Shown: positions 18,098-29,508, counted from the first letter of the stretch. The stretch is 64,000 bases of DNA from an uncultured Verrucomicrobiales bacterium (GCA_937928735.1 CALFVF010000010.1:1-64000), one strand, 5' to 3'. Made by a program: numbers and translations. The notes: generated by a model from the letters alone, not told the origin.

Positions 18098-19639
18098 ATG
18101 AAATATCTCATACCAACCTGTCTCTACCTGATTCTGACTCTCAGTCTCACAGCCCTTCCCGAACCTATCAGTAAAAACGCTGTCGCTATCCTCTATAACT
18201 CAGAAGTACCTGAATCAAAGGAACTCGCAGAGTACTACGCCAAGCAGCGAGGCATCCCCCACGAGCACCTCGTTGGCCTACCGCTTTCAGAAGGCGACAC
18301 GATCACCAGAGACGAGTACCAAACCACCATTCTTCGACCACTCAGTGACACCTTTGAGGCCAAAGGCTGGTGGGCACGCCGCCAAGACCAAGAAGGCCGA
18401 CTCGTAGCTGTGCGCAATAAAATCAAACTGCTAGTCTGCATGCGAGGAGTCCCCTATGGCATCCAGAGACACAGTGACCCCAAATACGGCTCCAATAACG
18501 AAGCCTCCGTCGATAGCGAGCTCTCTATCATGGGCGTGAGTGAACTCCCTCCTGCTAACTTTATCCAGAACCCGTATTTCCAGAAATCAGAGAGCTTCTC
18601 TCAGGCAGGTATTGCACACATGCTGCTAGTCGGGCGAATTGATGGGCCAAGCTATGAAACTAGCCGTCGTCTCATTGATGATGCCATTGCTGCTGAACAA
18701 ACTGGCCTCTGGGGAATGTGCTATCTTGATCTCTCAAAAAAGGGAGCTGGATATAAAAAAGGAGACGACTGGATCCGCAGTATCGAGGCGCGTAACTGGA
18801 ATGTAGGTATCCCCACCACAAGAGACTCTCACCCACAGACCTACCTCACTAATTACCCCTTTGAGAATCCCTCCCTCTACTACGGCTGGTACACTCCCAA
18901 TGTCAACGGCCCCTTTCTTAACCCTAATCTTAAATTCCAGCGCGGCGCCATCGCCATCCATCTGCATTCCTTTAGCGCGCGCCATCTACGCACCACTAAC
19001 AAAGGCTGGAGTGGCCCGCTACTAGAGAGAGGGGCAGCAGCCACAGTGGGTAATGTCTTTGAGCCGTATCTTGAGTACACCCATCAGTTTGACATACTTC
19101 ACGATAGACTTCTGCAGGGCTACTCCCTCATCGAGTCAGCCTACATGTCCCACCCCGTACTCTCGTGGCAGAGTCTCGTACTCGGAGACCCCCTGTATCG
19201 ACCTTTCCTCCACTTCGACTCTGGGAAAGGAGTGATCGAAGATCATGATCGCCCCTACCGCGCGACCCGTGCCGCATGGCAGCGCTGGCGAGATGAACCA
19301 GACACACTCACCCAAAAACTCCGCTCAGCAGGTGCGAAAACAAACAACGCCCGCTACTATGAAATACTCGGCCTCCAGCACCGCTTTAAAGGTCAGCTCC
19401 AGGAAGCTGTCGTGATCTTCACCTCAGCCAGTGAGCTCTACTACAATCCCGCAGCACGCCTGCGCTGTCAGCTCCACATCGTGGATATGTACCGAGAAAT
19501 TAACAAGAAAGACAGAGCGCTCGAAGTGCTCCAAGGTTTACTCAAAGGTAGCGAAGGCATGGAAGAAGCCTCTACCGTGAAGAGTCTACTCAATATCCTC
19601 AACCCACCACCACCGCCTCCTGCTAAGCCGAAGCAGTAG
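18098..19639 (+). CDS. TIGR03790 family exported protein
   Basis: A 513-residue protein matching my memory of TIGR03790, a family of unknown function seen in Verrucomicrobia, Planctomycetes and some Proteobacteria. It starts with a signal peptide (MKYLIPTCLYLILTLSLTALP) cut before PEP-like residues, then the typical AVAILYNSEVPESKELAEYY and GIPHEHLV segments and a later LLVGRIDGPS. The last 130 residues look like a helical TPR-type repeat (REILGLQHRFKGQ-like helices) and it ends in a Pro-rich tail (PPPPPPAKPK). The ATG at 18098 places the signal peptide correctly. Probably co-transcribed with the upstream hydrolase. Confidence 0.75.
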   Translation: MKYLIPTCLYLILTLSLTALPEPISKNAVAILYNSEVPESKELAEYYAKQRGIPHEHLVGLPLSEGDTITRDEYQTTILRPLSDTFEAKGWWARRQDQEGRLVAVRNKIKLLVCMRGVPYGIQRHSDPKYGSNNEASVDSELSIMGVSELPPANFIQNPYFQKSESFSQAGIAHMLLVGRIDGPSYETSRRLIDDAIAAEQTGLWGMCYLDLSKKGAGYKKGDDWIRSIEARNWNVGIPTTRDSHPQTYLTNYPFENPSLYYGWYTPNVNGPFLNPNLKFQRGAIAIHLHSFSARHLRTTNKGWSGPLLERGAAATVGNVFEPYLEYTHQFDILHDRLLQGYSLIESAYMSHPVLSWQSLVLGDPLYRPFLHFDSGKGVIEDHDRPYRATRAAWQRWRDEPDTLTQKLRSAGAKTNNARYYEILGLQHRFKGQLQEAVVIFTSASELYYNPAARLRCQLHIVDMYREINKKDRALEVLQGLLKGSEGMEEASTVKSLLNILNPPPPPPAKPKQ

Positions 19640-19662
19640 GTCACAAAACAGTTTCCTAGGTA

Positions 19663-19684
19663 GTTCCTAAGCCGTTCCTAAGCC
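19663..19684. repeat. 11-bp exact tandem duplication
   Basis: GTTCCTAAGCC occurs twice directly in succession between two convergent genes, with partial matches on both sides (GTTTCCTAGG before, GTTTA after). Confidence 0.85.
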
Positions 19685-19714
19685 GTTTAGCGAGGAACGA
19701 TGAACTGGTCACAC

Positions 19715-20230
19715 TTACTGTGCCTCAAACTTCTCGATCAGAATTTTGTAGAAACTATTCTCTGCAAAAAAGTTCCTATAGGACTTATTCTTCATAAGAG
19801 TGTTTTCCACAGCCTCCACTTGTAAAGGGCTCTTTCCCTCTCTGTAGAGTCGAATATTCTCATCATTTTCAAAGCCCGTTTCAATCGCCTTAAGACTCAT
19901 TTCGATACGTGCTTTTTCCTCAGTGAGGCTCTTCATCTTCTTTTCAAATCCTTCTTCATTTGAAAAATTCTCCCCATACAGAGTGATGGCCTCTTCTATA
20001 GATTTTAAGGCTTTGTTTGGATGAGCTTCAAATAACCAAGCAGACATGGACTGTATCAGCTTGGCTTGGACTTTATTAGGATTCTGCGCTCCTATTTCAT
20101 CAGACTTCGCACATATGCTAGCCCTATCCCCTGACTCCAGTGAGAACTCTGAAAACTCATCAAAGAGAGAGGCAGAGATGACTTGAGTGAAAAGAAAGAA
20201 TACAGAAGCGAGGCGAGATATAGTTTTCAT
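19715..20230 (-). CDS. Small exported hypothetical protein
   Basis: A 171-residue protein with an N-terminal signal peptide (MKTISRLASVFFLFTQVISA) and a helical, Glu/Lys/Asn-rich mature part. It has a single Cys and no recognised motif. Helices around 45–120 may form a TPR-like pair. It is more A/T-rich than neighbouring housekeeping genes. I do not recognise the family. Confidence 0.55.
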   Translation of the reverse strand: MKTISRLASVFFLFTQVISASLFDEFSEFSLESGDRASICAKSDEIGAQNPNKVQAKLIQSMSAWLFEAHPNKALKSIEEAITLYGENFSNEEGFEKKMKSLTEEKARIEMSLKAIETGFENDENIRLYREGKSPLQVEAVENTLMKNKSYRNFFAENSFYKILIEKFEAQ

Positions 20231-20321
20231 ATTTTAAATATAGTTGTTGCATATTCAAAATGACTTGGAATGAAAGAACTGCAATAGTAAAGAGTCTGTT
20301 CCATATTTCCCGTAAACAATG

Positions 20322-20351
20322 AGTGCGGGTGAGATCTCTCCCACCCGCACT
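20322..20351. terminator. Probable bidirectional hairpin terminator
   Basis: AGTGCGGGTG (20322–20331) pairs perfectly with CACCCGCACT (20342–20351), ten G/C-rich pairs with a ten-base loop. T-rich sequence follows on the plus side (TATGTTTTCT) and a weaker one on the minus side. It lies 18 bases after the stop of the small cysteine-rich gene. Confidence 0.6.
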
Positions 20352-20369
20352 ATGTTTTCTATTTATTCG

Positions 20370-20525
20370 TTATTCACACTCGCATGAGCTCTTGCAGATC
20401 TCACAGTCGCAGTGCTCACAGCTTACACAGTCTGTGCAAGGGCATGGAGCGACTTCTGTCGTGATGTTCTGCGCGAGAACAAGAGAGCTTGAAGAGACGA
20501 ATAATGTCATAATCAATGCTTTCAT
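20370..20525 (-). CDS. Tiny exported cysteine-rich peptide
   Basis: A 51-residue precursor. The first 20 residues form a clear signal peptide (MKALIMTLFVSSSSLVLAQ). The mature peptide is about 31 residues and carries nine Cys in its last 24, arranged as CPC, CTDC, CEHC, CDC, CEIC and CEC, with one His and several Glu/Asp. This is metallothionein-like, so metal binding in the periplasm or outside the cell is plausible, but no family is known to me. The start at 20525 is chosen because a longer in-frame reading adds 28 residues ahead of the signal peptide. The neighbour at 20596–20967 is also exported and cysteine-rich. A G/C-rich hairpin follows the stop. Confidence 0.65.
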   Translation of the reverse strand: MKALIMTLFVSSSSLVLAQNITTEVAPCPCTDCVSCEHCDCEICKSSCECE

Positions 20526-20595
20526 ATTTATTCTATCGTTAGATTTAGTTTCATTCTTTCCAGAGAAGCTTATTAAGCGAACTCTCTGGCACTCA

Positions 20596-20967
20596 CTAGA
20601 CACACGCATCCTTTGGCGGTGGGAATGGTGGTTGATGATTTAACGATTGGAATGGAGGAAAAACACAGCGTTCAAAGCCCACATAAATTTTCTCAAGCTC
20701 TAACAAATCTCCTTCTGCGCTATGCATCCACGTTTTTACAGCGGTATGGCAGGCACAGCGTGAACAACAATCCTCTCCGTGGTCACAGGGGCTATTGGTC
20801 GGTAGGTCAGGACACTCCGAACTCTCTGAACAGCAAGTACTCAAATCTACCTGCTCCCCTAAAACTTCAACGACTTCGTGACAAGCACAGTCTAGAGCCA
20901 AGACATCTACCAGATCCTTCGGAAAAAGGATGGAGAGCATCATGACTATGAGAGTGATCGTTGGCAT
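20596..20967 (-). CDS. Exported cysteine-rich small protein
   Basis: A 123-residue protein with a hydrophobic N-terminus (residues 1–16) that looks like a signal or anchor. It contains 12 Cys, including two CACH motifs (27–30 and 71–74), the pairs CC at 45–46 and 67–68, and HGEDCCSRC in the middle; the C-terminus is Pro-rich (PPFPPPKDACV). This suggests metal or disulphide chemistry in the periplasm. The spacing is not the CxxCH of cytochromes c. It ends 70 bases before the start of the other cysteine-rich gene, same strand, so the two are probably one small operon. Small cysteine-rich proteins near metal-efflux systems exist in related bacteria, but no efflux gene is in view here. Confidence 0.6.
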   Translation of the reverse strand: MPTITLIVMMLSILFPKDLVDVLALDCACHEVVEVLGEQVDLSTCCSESSECPDLPTNSPCDHGEDCCSRCACHTAVKTWMHSAEGDLLELEKIYVGFERCVFPPFQSLNHQPPFPPPKDACV

Positions 20968-21045
20968 TCTTACCCTAATAGCGTAGGAGAAATCTAGCTT
21001 TGTGTAAATAACATACGTGGGGATGACTTTTTATAGAATCACTCG

Positions 21046-22221
21046 CTATGGCTCTACTAGCACAACTGTCTCCATGAACTGGCTGTACCAGTCAAAAATC
21101 TGAGCGCCATAGACGATCCAGACCACCGCTCCAAAGACAAGACTAGGGCCGAAGGGTGTGTGTTTTCCAAAGCCCACTTTGGCGATGAGAGCAGTTATAA
21201 TATTCGCTATACACGCTATGAGTACTATGGGGAGAAGACCGAGTAAACCGAGACTCATACCAAAGACTCCCAGTAAGTCCACATCCCCCATTCCCATGGC
21301 TTCACGAGGAATCACGACTTTCTTAAGCTTGCCTGAAATCGAGGTCATCTCCTCAATCGAGTGAGTTTGACTCCCTACAACCACACGATCATGCCAGATC
21401 TCTGCTTTCTCGGCCTCTAGTGACTTGCCGTCGATCTTCAAGTCACTGAGTCCTGAGATCAGGACTTTATCCGTCTTTGGTCGAAAGAAGAGCTCTGACC
21501 AGTAGTTATCTTCCTCTTCGAGGCGAAAGCTCAGCTCTTCACTCTCATCCTTCGGTTCCACAAAACTCCACGCTACGGGCTCATCAAAGGTGAAGTTCTG
21601 GCGGCCAAACATCACTTTGCCAAGTAGCACACACATCCAGAGTGCCAGCCAGCCAGCCGCTCCAGAGAGGATCACCTTCCCGATCACCCAGAGCCAACTC
21701 GTCTCTGCCGGCGCTGCGAGGGCATGTGAGAAAACGACTTGAGCCTCTACTGGCACGTATACATAGATCAAAAGAGAACCGACTAGCGACCAGCCCACCC
21801 CGAACCAAGAGAGTTCTTTGGGAATAATCATATGATCGATATCGATCACAGATACGGCTAGCCAGAGTGTGGCTAAACCTGCGTAATACACGCCTAATAG
21901 CGCATGCGTATCCTTTGTGATCCACCACGTGGCCACCCACAGCAGAGCTGTGAAGAGCTCGATTCCGAAGTAGCGAAAAGGAATGGGTGCGGCACACTCC
22001 GCACAGCGCCCGCGCTGAATCAGCCAGGTGACCAAAGGGATATTTCGCCACATAGGAATCGCCTTTTTACAGAGTGGGCAGAACGAGCGCTTCGGGTCAT
22101 TCACAGAGAGTCCCAGTGGTAAGCGATAAATCACAACATTGAGAAATGATCCCACAGTTGCCCCGAGCAGTAGCATCGCCACGGCACTAAGTAAGCTCTC
22201 CCAAGGTGGTAGAAATAGCAT
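21046..22221 (-). CDS. Prepilin peptidase (A24 family) with inserted domain
   Basis: A 391-residue membrane aspartic protease that cleaves type IV pilin or pseudopilin leaders and usually N-methylates them. The N-terminal cytoplasmic domain has two CxxC pairs (C48/C51, C73/C76). Catalytic Asp127 lies in VIDIDH and Asp313 in GMGDVDL. About eight transmembrane helices surround these. Between the two catalytic sites is a soluble, charged insert of about 95 residues (205–300), not present in ordinary PilD/GspO proteins of about 250–290 residues. No pilin or secretion gene lies nearby. Confidence 0.92.
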   Translation of the reverse strand: MLFLPPWESLLSAVAMLLLGATVGSFLNVVIYRLPLGLSVNDPKRSFCPLCKKAIPMWRNIPLVTWLIQRGRCAECAAPIPFRYFGIELFTALLWVATWWITKDTHALLGVYYAGLATLWLAVSVIDIDHMIIPKELSWFGVGWSLVGSLLIYVYVPVEAQVVFSHALAAPAETSWLWVIGKVILSGAAGWLALWMCVLLGKVMFGRQNFTFDEPVAWSFVEPKDESEELSFRLEEEDNYWSELFFRPKTDKVLISGLSDLKIDGKSLEAEKAEIWHDRVVVGSQTHSIEEMTSISGKLKKVVIPREAMGMGDVDLLGVFGMSLGLLGLLPIVLIACIANIITALIAKVGFGKHTPFGPSLVFGAVVWIVYGAQIFDWYSQFMETVVLVEP

Positions 22222-22393
22222 GGCGCATTGTTGGCTATATTAGTCGTGGCTCCAAGCCCTTTTCTTGCCCAATTCAACCCAGATTATGCCTTTAGATTTC
22301 GAGAAATCCACAACCTGAATTCATGCCAATCATTTCCACGCCTCAGAGGGAGAAAACCTTGAATCTTCCCCTACTAAATTCCATGCTCTTTAG

Positions 22394-24724
<2,331 letters not shown>

Positions 24725-24774
24725 TAAAATCACCTAGTAGAACAGATTCTCTAGCAGAGATACCCTCTACGATT

Positions 24775-25956
24775 CTATGCTTCCCAGACCTCTTCGGCGA
24801 GTTGTCCCCCAGCGGCTACATATTGCTTCATGAAGCCCATACACCATTCTAGCAGTGTGGCATCCATCGCGTGAACGTCCTCGCCTTGGCCTAAATCTTT
24901 GAGCAAGAGCACAGTGAGTTCACCCCCTAGGTGCTCGCGGAACTCTTCTAGGCCATTGAGCACGCTGAGTTTTCCGCACTCTGTGCGAGTCTCATACTCT
25001 GGGTGCCAGAGTGGTAATTTGAGCGTGTGCAAGAGCTCTAACACACGCTGGGCCTGCTCACGAGTGAGGCGCCCTGAGCGCCATGAGTACACGGTATCTA
25101 GTGCCACGCCGATACCCACAGCATCTGCGTGCGTGAGCTCAAAGCTCGTGAGCTGCTCAAGCTTATGCGCTGCCCAGTGACCGAAGTCCAGCGGGCGGCT
25201 ACTACCACTCTCAAAGGGGTCTCCCCCCTGGGCTATATGTTCTGCGTGGAGAATCGCTGATCGCTCGACGGCTTCTTCCAGCGCGTGTGGCTTGAGCTGG
25301 GCGAGTAGCTGGGCGTTATCTTCTAACCAGCAAAAAAAAGCACCATCTCGCACAAGGGCGACTTTCACCGCTTCTACAAGTCCATTGCGGCGAACGTCCT
25401 CGGGCTGAGTGTGCAGGAAAGAAAAGTCATTAATAACGGCATAAGGTACTGCAAAGGAGCCTATCCAGTTCTTCTTTCCAAAGGCGTTAATCCCATTCTT
25501 CACCCCCACTCCACTGTCATCTTGGGAGAGAGTTGTTGTTGGAAATCTCACCAGACGCACCCCTCTGTGCGCTGTCGCGGCACCAAATCCAATCACATCA
25601 AGAAAGGCACCTCCCCCTATGGCAAATATATAGCTGTGGCGGTCAATTTTATCCTCCTCGATCGCCTCCCACGCGAGACGCAGGACATCTTCATTGCGCT
25701 TACACTCCTCAGCTCCGACAGCTGTTCTCACAGAAGTCAGCTCGATACCTGGTGTACTACTAAAGTAGCTCTCGATCTGACTCTTTAGATCTGAGAACTC
25801 TGCAGCCACTGCATCCTCTATAAAGACAAGTACTTTCGCGTGCCCCCTAGTTTCTAATAGCTCCGCAAGCATGCGGTTCGCTGGGCGGAAGGCATCTCGT
25901 GTGAATCTTACCCTATGGGTGAAATCCAGTGATATATTAAAATCTTGTCCTGACAT
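24775..25956 (-). CDS. 3-dehydroquinate synthase-family enzyme, EboD-like
   Basis: A 393-residue member of the sugar-phosphate cyclase fold. The NAD-binding GGGAFLDVIGF, the PTTTLSQDDSGVGVKNGIN segment and the metal ligands in GLVEAVK (Glu) and LDFGHWAAH (His) are visible. True AroB has SSVGGKTG where this protein has SGVGVKNG, and the RPLDFGHWAAHKLEQLT segment is what I recall from EboD, the cyclase homologue of ebo gene clusters. No other ebo gene is adjacent. The substrate could therefore differ from DAHP, and an aroB elsewhere in the genome is expected. It is divergent from the branching enzyme gene. Confidence 0.72.
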   Translation of the reverse strand: MSGQDFNISLDFTHRVRFTRDAFRPANRMLAELLETRGHAKVLVFIEDAVAAEFSDLKSQIESYFSSTPGIELTSVRTAVGAEECKRNEDVLRLAWEAIEEDKIDRHSYIFAIGGGAFLDVIGFGAATAHRGVRLVRFPTTTLSQDDSGVGVKNGINAFGKKNWIGSFAVPYAVINDFSFLHTQPEDVRRNGLVEAVKVALVRDGAFFCWLEDNAQLLAQLKPHALEEAVERSAILHAEHIAQGGDPFESGSSRPLDFGHWAAHKLEQLTSFELTHADAVGIGVALDTVYSWRSGRLTREQAQRVLELLHTLKLPLWHPEYETRTECGKLSVLNGLEEFREHLGGELTVLLLKDLGQGEDVHAMDATLLEWCMGFMKQYVAAGGQLAEEVWEA

Positions 25957-26115
25957 CGTCTAGTAGAAAAATCTACGCCTAGATACTGCGAAACTCCACT
26001 CATTCTTCCTCTTTTTTCTCCAGACTGCTCTGAAAGATCTATTTTCTGCGGGATCGTCCCAAAATAGATCAGGAAATAGCATTGTATTCACACCCGCCTA
26101 TCCTACCTTAGCACA

Positions 26116-28134
26116 GTGAGTGAGACTATACCAAGCGTGCCTATTCTGGTCCAAAACGATAGCTGGCTAGAGCCCCAGACTGAGGCCATCTCGGAGCGAA
26201 TTCGTTCCTTTCATACAGCTCATTACGAGATCACTCAGCAGCACGGCTCACTCTCCTCCTACGCCCAGACCCACCTCACACTTGGTCTTCATTTTTGTAA
26301 AAATACTCAGCAATGGACTCTGCGAGAATGGGCACCAAATGCGAAAGCAATTTCTCTCATAGGAGATTTTAATGATTGGAACGAGTCCGCTCACCCACTG
26401 CAGCGCGATCAGAACGGCATCTGGCAGATCACCCTGCCCAAAGACACGCTCCAGCACCAGAGTCTCTACAAGCTCGCGATCCACGGCGCAGATGACAGCC
26501 AGAGACACCGCCTACCAGCTTGTGTCACTCGCGTGCTCCAAGACCCAGATACTAAGGACTTTAAAGCCCAAGTCTGGAGTCCTGCCGAGCCCTATCAGTG
26601 GCAGCACAGCTATGACCCAAGCCAGATCACAGCTCCCATCATCTATGAGGCACATGTCGGCATGGCTGGTGAAGAACCCAGAGTCCACACGTATAGAGAA
26701 TTCACCCAGCAAGTGCTTCCTAGGATCAAGGCCCTTGGCTACAATACTCTCCAGCTCATGGCCGTACAGGAGCACCCCTACTACGGCTCCTTCGGCTACC
26801 ATGTCTCGAATTTCTTCGCGCCTTGTTCTCGATTCGGCACGCCAGAAGAGCTCAAGGAACTCATTGATACCGCCCACGGTATGGGCATCGCCGTCTTGCT
26901 CGACATCGTCCACTCCCACGCTGTGAAAAACCATGCTGAGGGGCTTAATGCATTTGATGGCACCGATCATCAATACTTCCATGGTGGGAAAAAAGGCGAC
27001 CACCCCCAGTGGGACTCGAAGTGCTTTGACTATCAGAAAGAAGAAGTCGTGCAGTTCTTACTCTCTAACTTACGCCATTGGTTAGAAGAATTCCGCTTCG
27101 ATGGTTTCCGCTTTGATGGAGTCACCAGTATGCTCTACGAGCACCATGGTGATATCACCTTCGATCACTATGATGCTTATTTCCAGCAGGGTATTGACCA
27201 CGCTGCTATCACTTATCTCCAGCTCGCTACCACCCTCACCCACCAGCTAAAGCCAGGCGCTCTCATTATCGCCGAAGACATGAGTGGCATGCCAGGACTC
27301 TGCCGCCCGATCGCAGAGGGAGGAATAGGCTTCACTCATAGACTCGCTATGGGACTTCCAGACTACTGGATCAAACTACTCAAGCACCAGCGAGACGAAG
27401 ACTGGAATATGGAAGAGCTCTATGGCACACTGTCTAACAGACGACATAATGAACCCAATATCAGCTATGTCGAGAGCCACGACCAAGCTCTCGTGGGAGA
27501 TAAGACCATCGCCTTCTGGCTGATGGATAAAGAGATGTACTGGCATATGTCTAAGGAGGACTCGCATCCTGTGATCGAGCGCGGCATCGCCCTTCATAAG
27601 ATGATTCGCCTCATCACCTACGCTGCCGCTGGAGAAGGCTATTTGACATTTATGGGGAATGAATTCGGCCACCCTGAGTGGTTAGACTTCCCTAGAGAGG
27701 GAAACGAGTGGTCCTTCCAGCACTGCCGTCGCCAGTGGAGTCTGGTGGATCATCCCGATCTCAAATATTCCCATTTGCATGCCTTTGAGCGTGCGATGCT
27801 CTCTCTAGGTCAGAGCTTTCTCAATGATGACACAGCCCAAGAGCGCTGGCTTCATAATGAAGATCAAATCATCGCCTTTGAGCGAGGTCAGTACCTCTTT
27901 GTCTTTAACTTCCACCCCCAGAACTCGCAGGCCGACTACAGTATCCCACTCTATCAGGCAGGAGACTACCGTATCATCCTCAATACAGATGCCGAGCCAT
28001 TTGGAGGACAGAACCGAATCGATCAGAGCATTCTCTACCCCACCTCAGAAGATACCACTGGCCAAACTCACTTGAAACTCTACCTTCCCTCTCGAAGCGC
28101 CATTGTCCTGCAGAAACCAGTCCCCCAAGCATAA
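26116..28134 (+). CDS. 1,4-alpha-glucan branching enzyme, GH13_8 type
   Basis: Introduces alpha-1,6 branches in glycogen-like glucans. The 672-residue protein has an N-terminal CBM48 domain (LREWAPNAKAISLIGDFNDW), the GH13 barrel with the nucleophile in GFRFDGVTSM, the acid/base Glu in IIAEDMSGMPG and the third acid in VESHDQALVGD, and a C-terminal beta domain. The arrangement is that of the eukaryote-like GH13_8 subfamily rather than E. coli GlgB (GH13_9). It starts with GTG at 26116 without a Shine-Dalgarno sequence. No glycogen synthase or phosphorylase is next to it. The phosphatase gene follows after 25 bases. Confidence 0.92.
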   Translation: MSETIPSVPILVQNDSWLEPQTEAISERIRSFHTAHYEITQQHGSLSSYAQTHLTLGLHFCKNTQQWTLREWAPNAKAISLIGDFNDWNESAHPLQRDQNGIWQITLPKDTLQHQSLYKLAIHGADDSQRHRLPACVTRVLQDPDTKDFKAQVWSPAEPYQWQHSYDPSQITAPIIYEAHVGMAGEEPRVHTYREFTQQVLPRIKALGYNTLQLMAVQEHPYYGSFGYHVSNFFAPCSRFGTPEELKELIDTAHGMGIAVLLDIVHSHAVKNHAEGLNAFDGTDHQYFHGGKKGDHPQWDSKCFDYQKEEVVQFLLSNLRHWLEEFRFDGFRFDGVTSMLYEHHGDITFDHYDAYFQQGIDHAAITYLQLATTLTHQLKPGALIIAEDMSGMPGLCRPIAEGGIGFTHRLAMGLPDYWIKLLKHQRDEDWNMEELYGTLSNRRHNEPNISYVESHDQALVGDKTIAFWLMDKEMYWHMSKEDSHPVIERGIALHKMIRLITYAAAGEGYLTFMGNEFGHPEWLDFPREGNEWSFQHCRRQWSLVDHPDLKYSHLHAFERAMLSLGQSFLNDDTAQERWLHNEDQIIAFERGQYLFVFNFHPQNSQADYSIPLYQAGDYRIILNTDAEPFGGQNRIDQSILYPTSEDTTGQTHLKLYLPSRSAIVLQKPVPQA

Positions 28135-28159
28135 ATTTTCAACTCACCACAGAACCATC

Positions 28160-28909
28160 ATGAATTACATAGACGTCGCCCAAAAAGCTGCCCGTGCCTC
28201 AGGTGCCCTGCTCAAAGCCAACTTCGGCAAAGCTCTCGAAGTCGATGAAGCTCTCCACCACGACTTAAAGATCGCCCTCGATAAAGAAAGCCAAGAGCTC
28301 ATCACAGGCATCATCCTCGAACACTTCCCAGATCACGCGATCTATGGTGAAGAAGGACTCGCTGGCGATCAATCTTCTGACTATCAGTGGATCGTTGACC
28401 CGATTGATGGCACCGTGAATTTCTTCTATGGTATTCCACATTACTGTATCTCGATTGCTATGCGCATCAAAGAGGAACTCACCATCGGCGTGATCTATGA
28501 CCCCTCGACCGATGAGCTCTGGACAGTCGAAAAAGGAGGCCCTGCCTACCTCAATGGCAAAGAAATTCAAGCAAGCCCACGGACAAAAATCGAGGAATCC
28601 ATCCTCTTTGTCGGTTGTGGGAAAACAGAAGAAGCCCTCAACACAGGGCTTGAGCGCTTCCGCAAGGCCTCACTGCGTGCGCGTAAAATGCGAATGATGG
28701 GTAGTGCCGCCCTCGGCATGGCCTACATCGCCACAGGCCGCATGGATGCCTATATCGAATCACGAATCTCACTCTGGGATATCGCCGCAGGCCAGCTCCT
28801 ACTCGAAGCCGCAGGTGGAAAAACAGAGCTCACCGCCACACCTGGTGAACCAGATGTCTGGGCGATTGTCGCCTCGAACGGGAAGATCCCTATTGAGGAG
28901 ATATTGTAA
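28160..28909 (+). CDS. Inositol monophosphatase family phosphatase
   Basis: A 249-residue magnesium-dependent phosphatase of the IMPase/FBPase superfamily. Metal-binding motifs are GEEG, WIVDPIDGTVNF and the C-terminal WDIAAGQLLLEAAGG. Substrates in the family include inositol phosphates, histidinol phosphate, and PAP. The sequence alone does not choose between them. The start at 28160 (MNYIDVAQKAA) is used because a longer reading would overlap the branching enzyme gene and adds no conserved residues. Likely co-transcribed with the branching enzyme. Confidence 0.9.
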   Translation: MNYIDVAQKAARASGALLKANFGKALEVDEALHHDLKIALDKESQELITGIILEHFPDHAIYGEEGLAGDQSSDYQWIVDPIDGTVNFFYGIPHYCISIAMRIKEELTIGVIYDPSTDELWTVEKGGPAYLNGKEIQASPRTKIEESILFVGCGKTEEALNTGLERFRKASLRARKMRMMGSAALGMAYIATGRMDAYIESRISLWDIAAGQLLLEAAGGKTELTATPGEPDVWAIVASNGKIPIEEIL

Positions 28910-29121
28910 ACACGCACGAATCATACCCCTTCTCCAATGCCAAACAATATTACACTGGCGCGCCCTAGATTAGGCTTTGTGACGTGGTCTCCAATAATCT
29001 TGAAGTGATCTCTAGAAACGGAACTAGGTATATATGACAATATCTAGCTGTTCCTTGGTGACAAGAACGCTAAAAAACAGCCAAATGCGAAACAGTGCTC
29101 TTCCAATTTGGATCCAAGTTG

Positions 29122-29508
29122 TCAATTGTTACTGATGAATCCAATATCATACGAAGAAAACTTATTGTTTACAAAATTAAGAGACATGTTTTCTAGTATT
29201 AAATCTTCTTTAAAAAAATTTTCAGGGTACAAAGTTTGCTCAAGTGTTAGAAACGAGTAATGAATGCTCTTACCATCTTCATTATCAATTTCTTCTGTTG
29301 GAGTCCATAAAATGGATTTTATATAGGTCAGACTCTTTCCTTTGTTATCATCAAAAAATAACCTCACTACCTCTTCATCTACAAAAGACTCTCTAGGTAG
29401 AACATTTGCCTCTCCCCTGCTCTTTCCCGCTTCATCATTAGACTGGCATGAAACGACCATAAAAAAACACGTAATATTTAGAATTAAATCTCTAACTCGT
29501 ATAATCAT
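29122..29508 (-). CDS. Small lipoprotein, hypothetical
   Basis: A 128-residue protein with an N-terminal signal and a lipobox (MVVSCQS) that would place the lipid on Cys21. The rest is acidic, A/T-rich in coding and without a recognised motif. The first methionines are close together (1 and 17), and a start at the first is assumed. No neighbour helps to assign a role. Confidence 0.5.
   Translation of the reverse strand: MIIRVRDLILNITCFFMVVSCQSNDEAGKSRGEANVLPRESFVDEEVVRLFFDDNKGKSLTYIKSILWTPTEEIDNEDGKSIHYSFLTLEQTLYPENFFKEDLILENMSLNFVNNKFSSYDIGFISNN

Noticed and set aside
20323-20945. Plus-strand frames antisense to the cysteine-rich genes
   Set aside because: The opposite strand has clear signal peptides and Cys patterning; the plus frames do not.
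21584-22051. Minus-strand frame inside the prepilin peptidase
   Set aside because: It is an alternative frame of that gene with no conserved motif.
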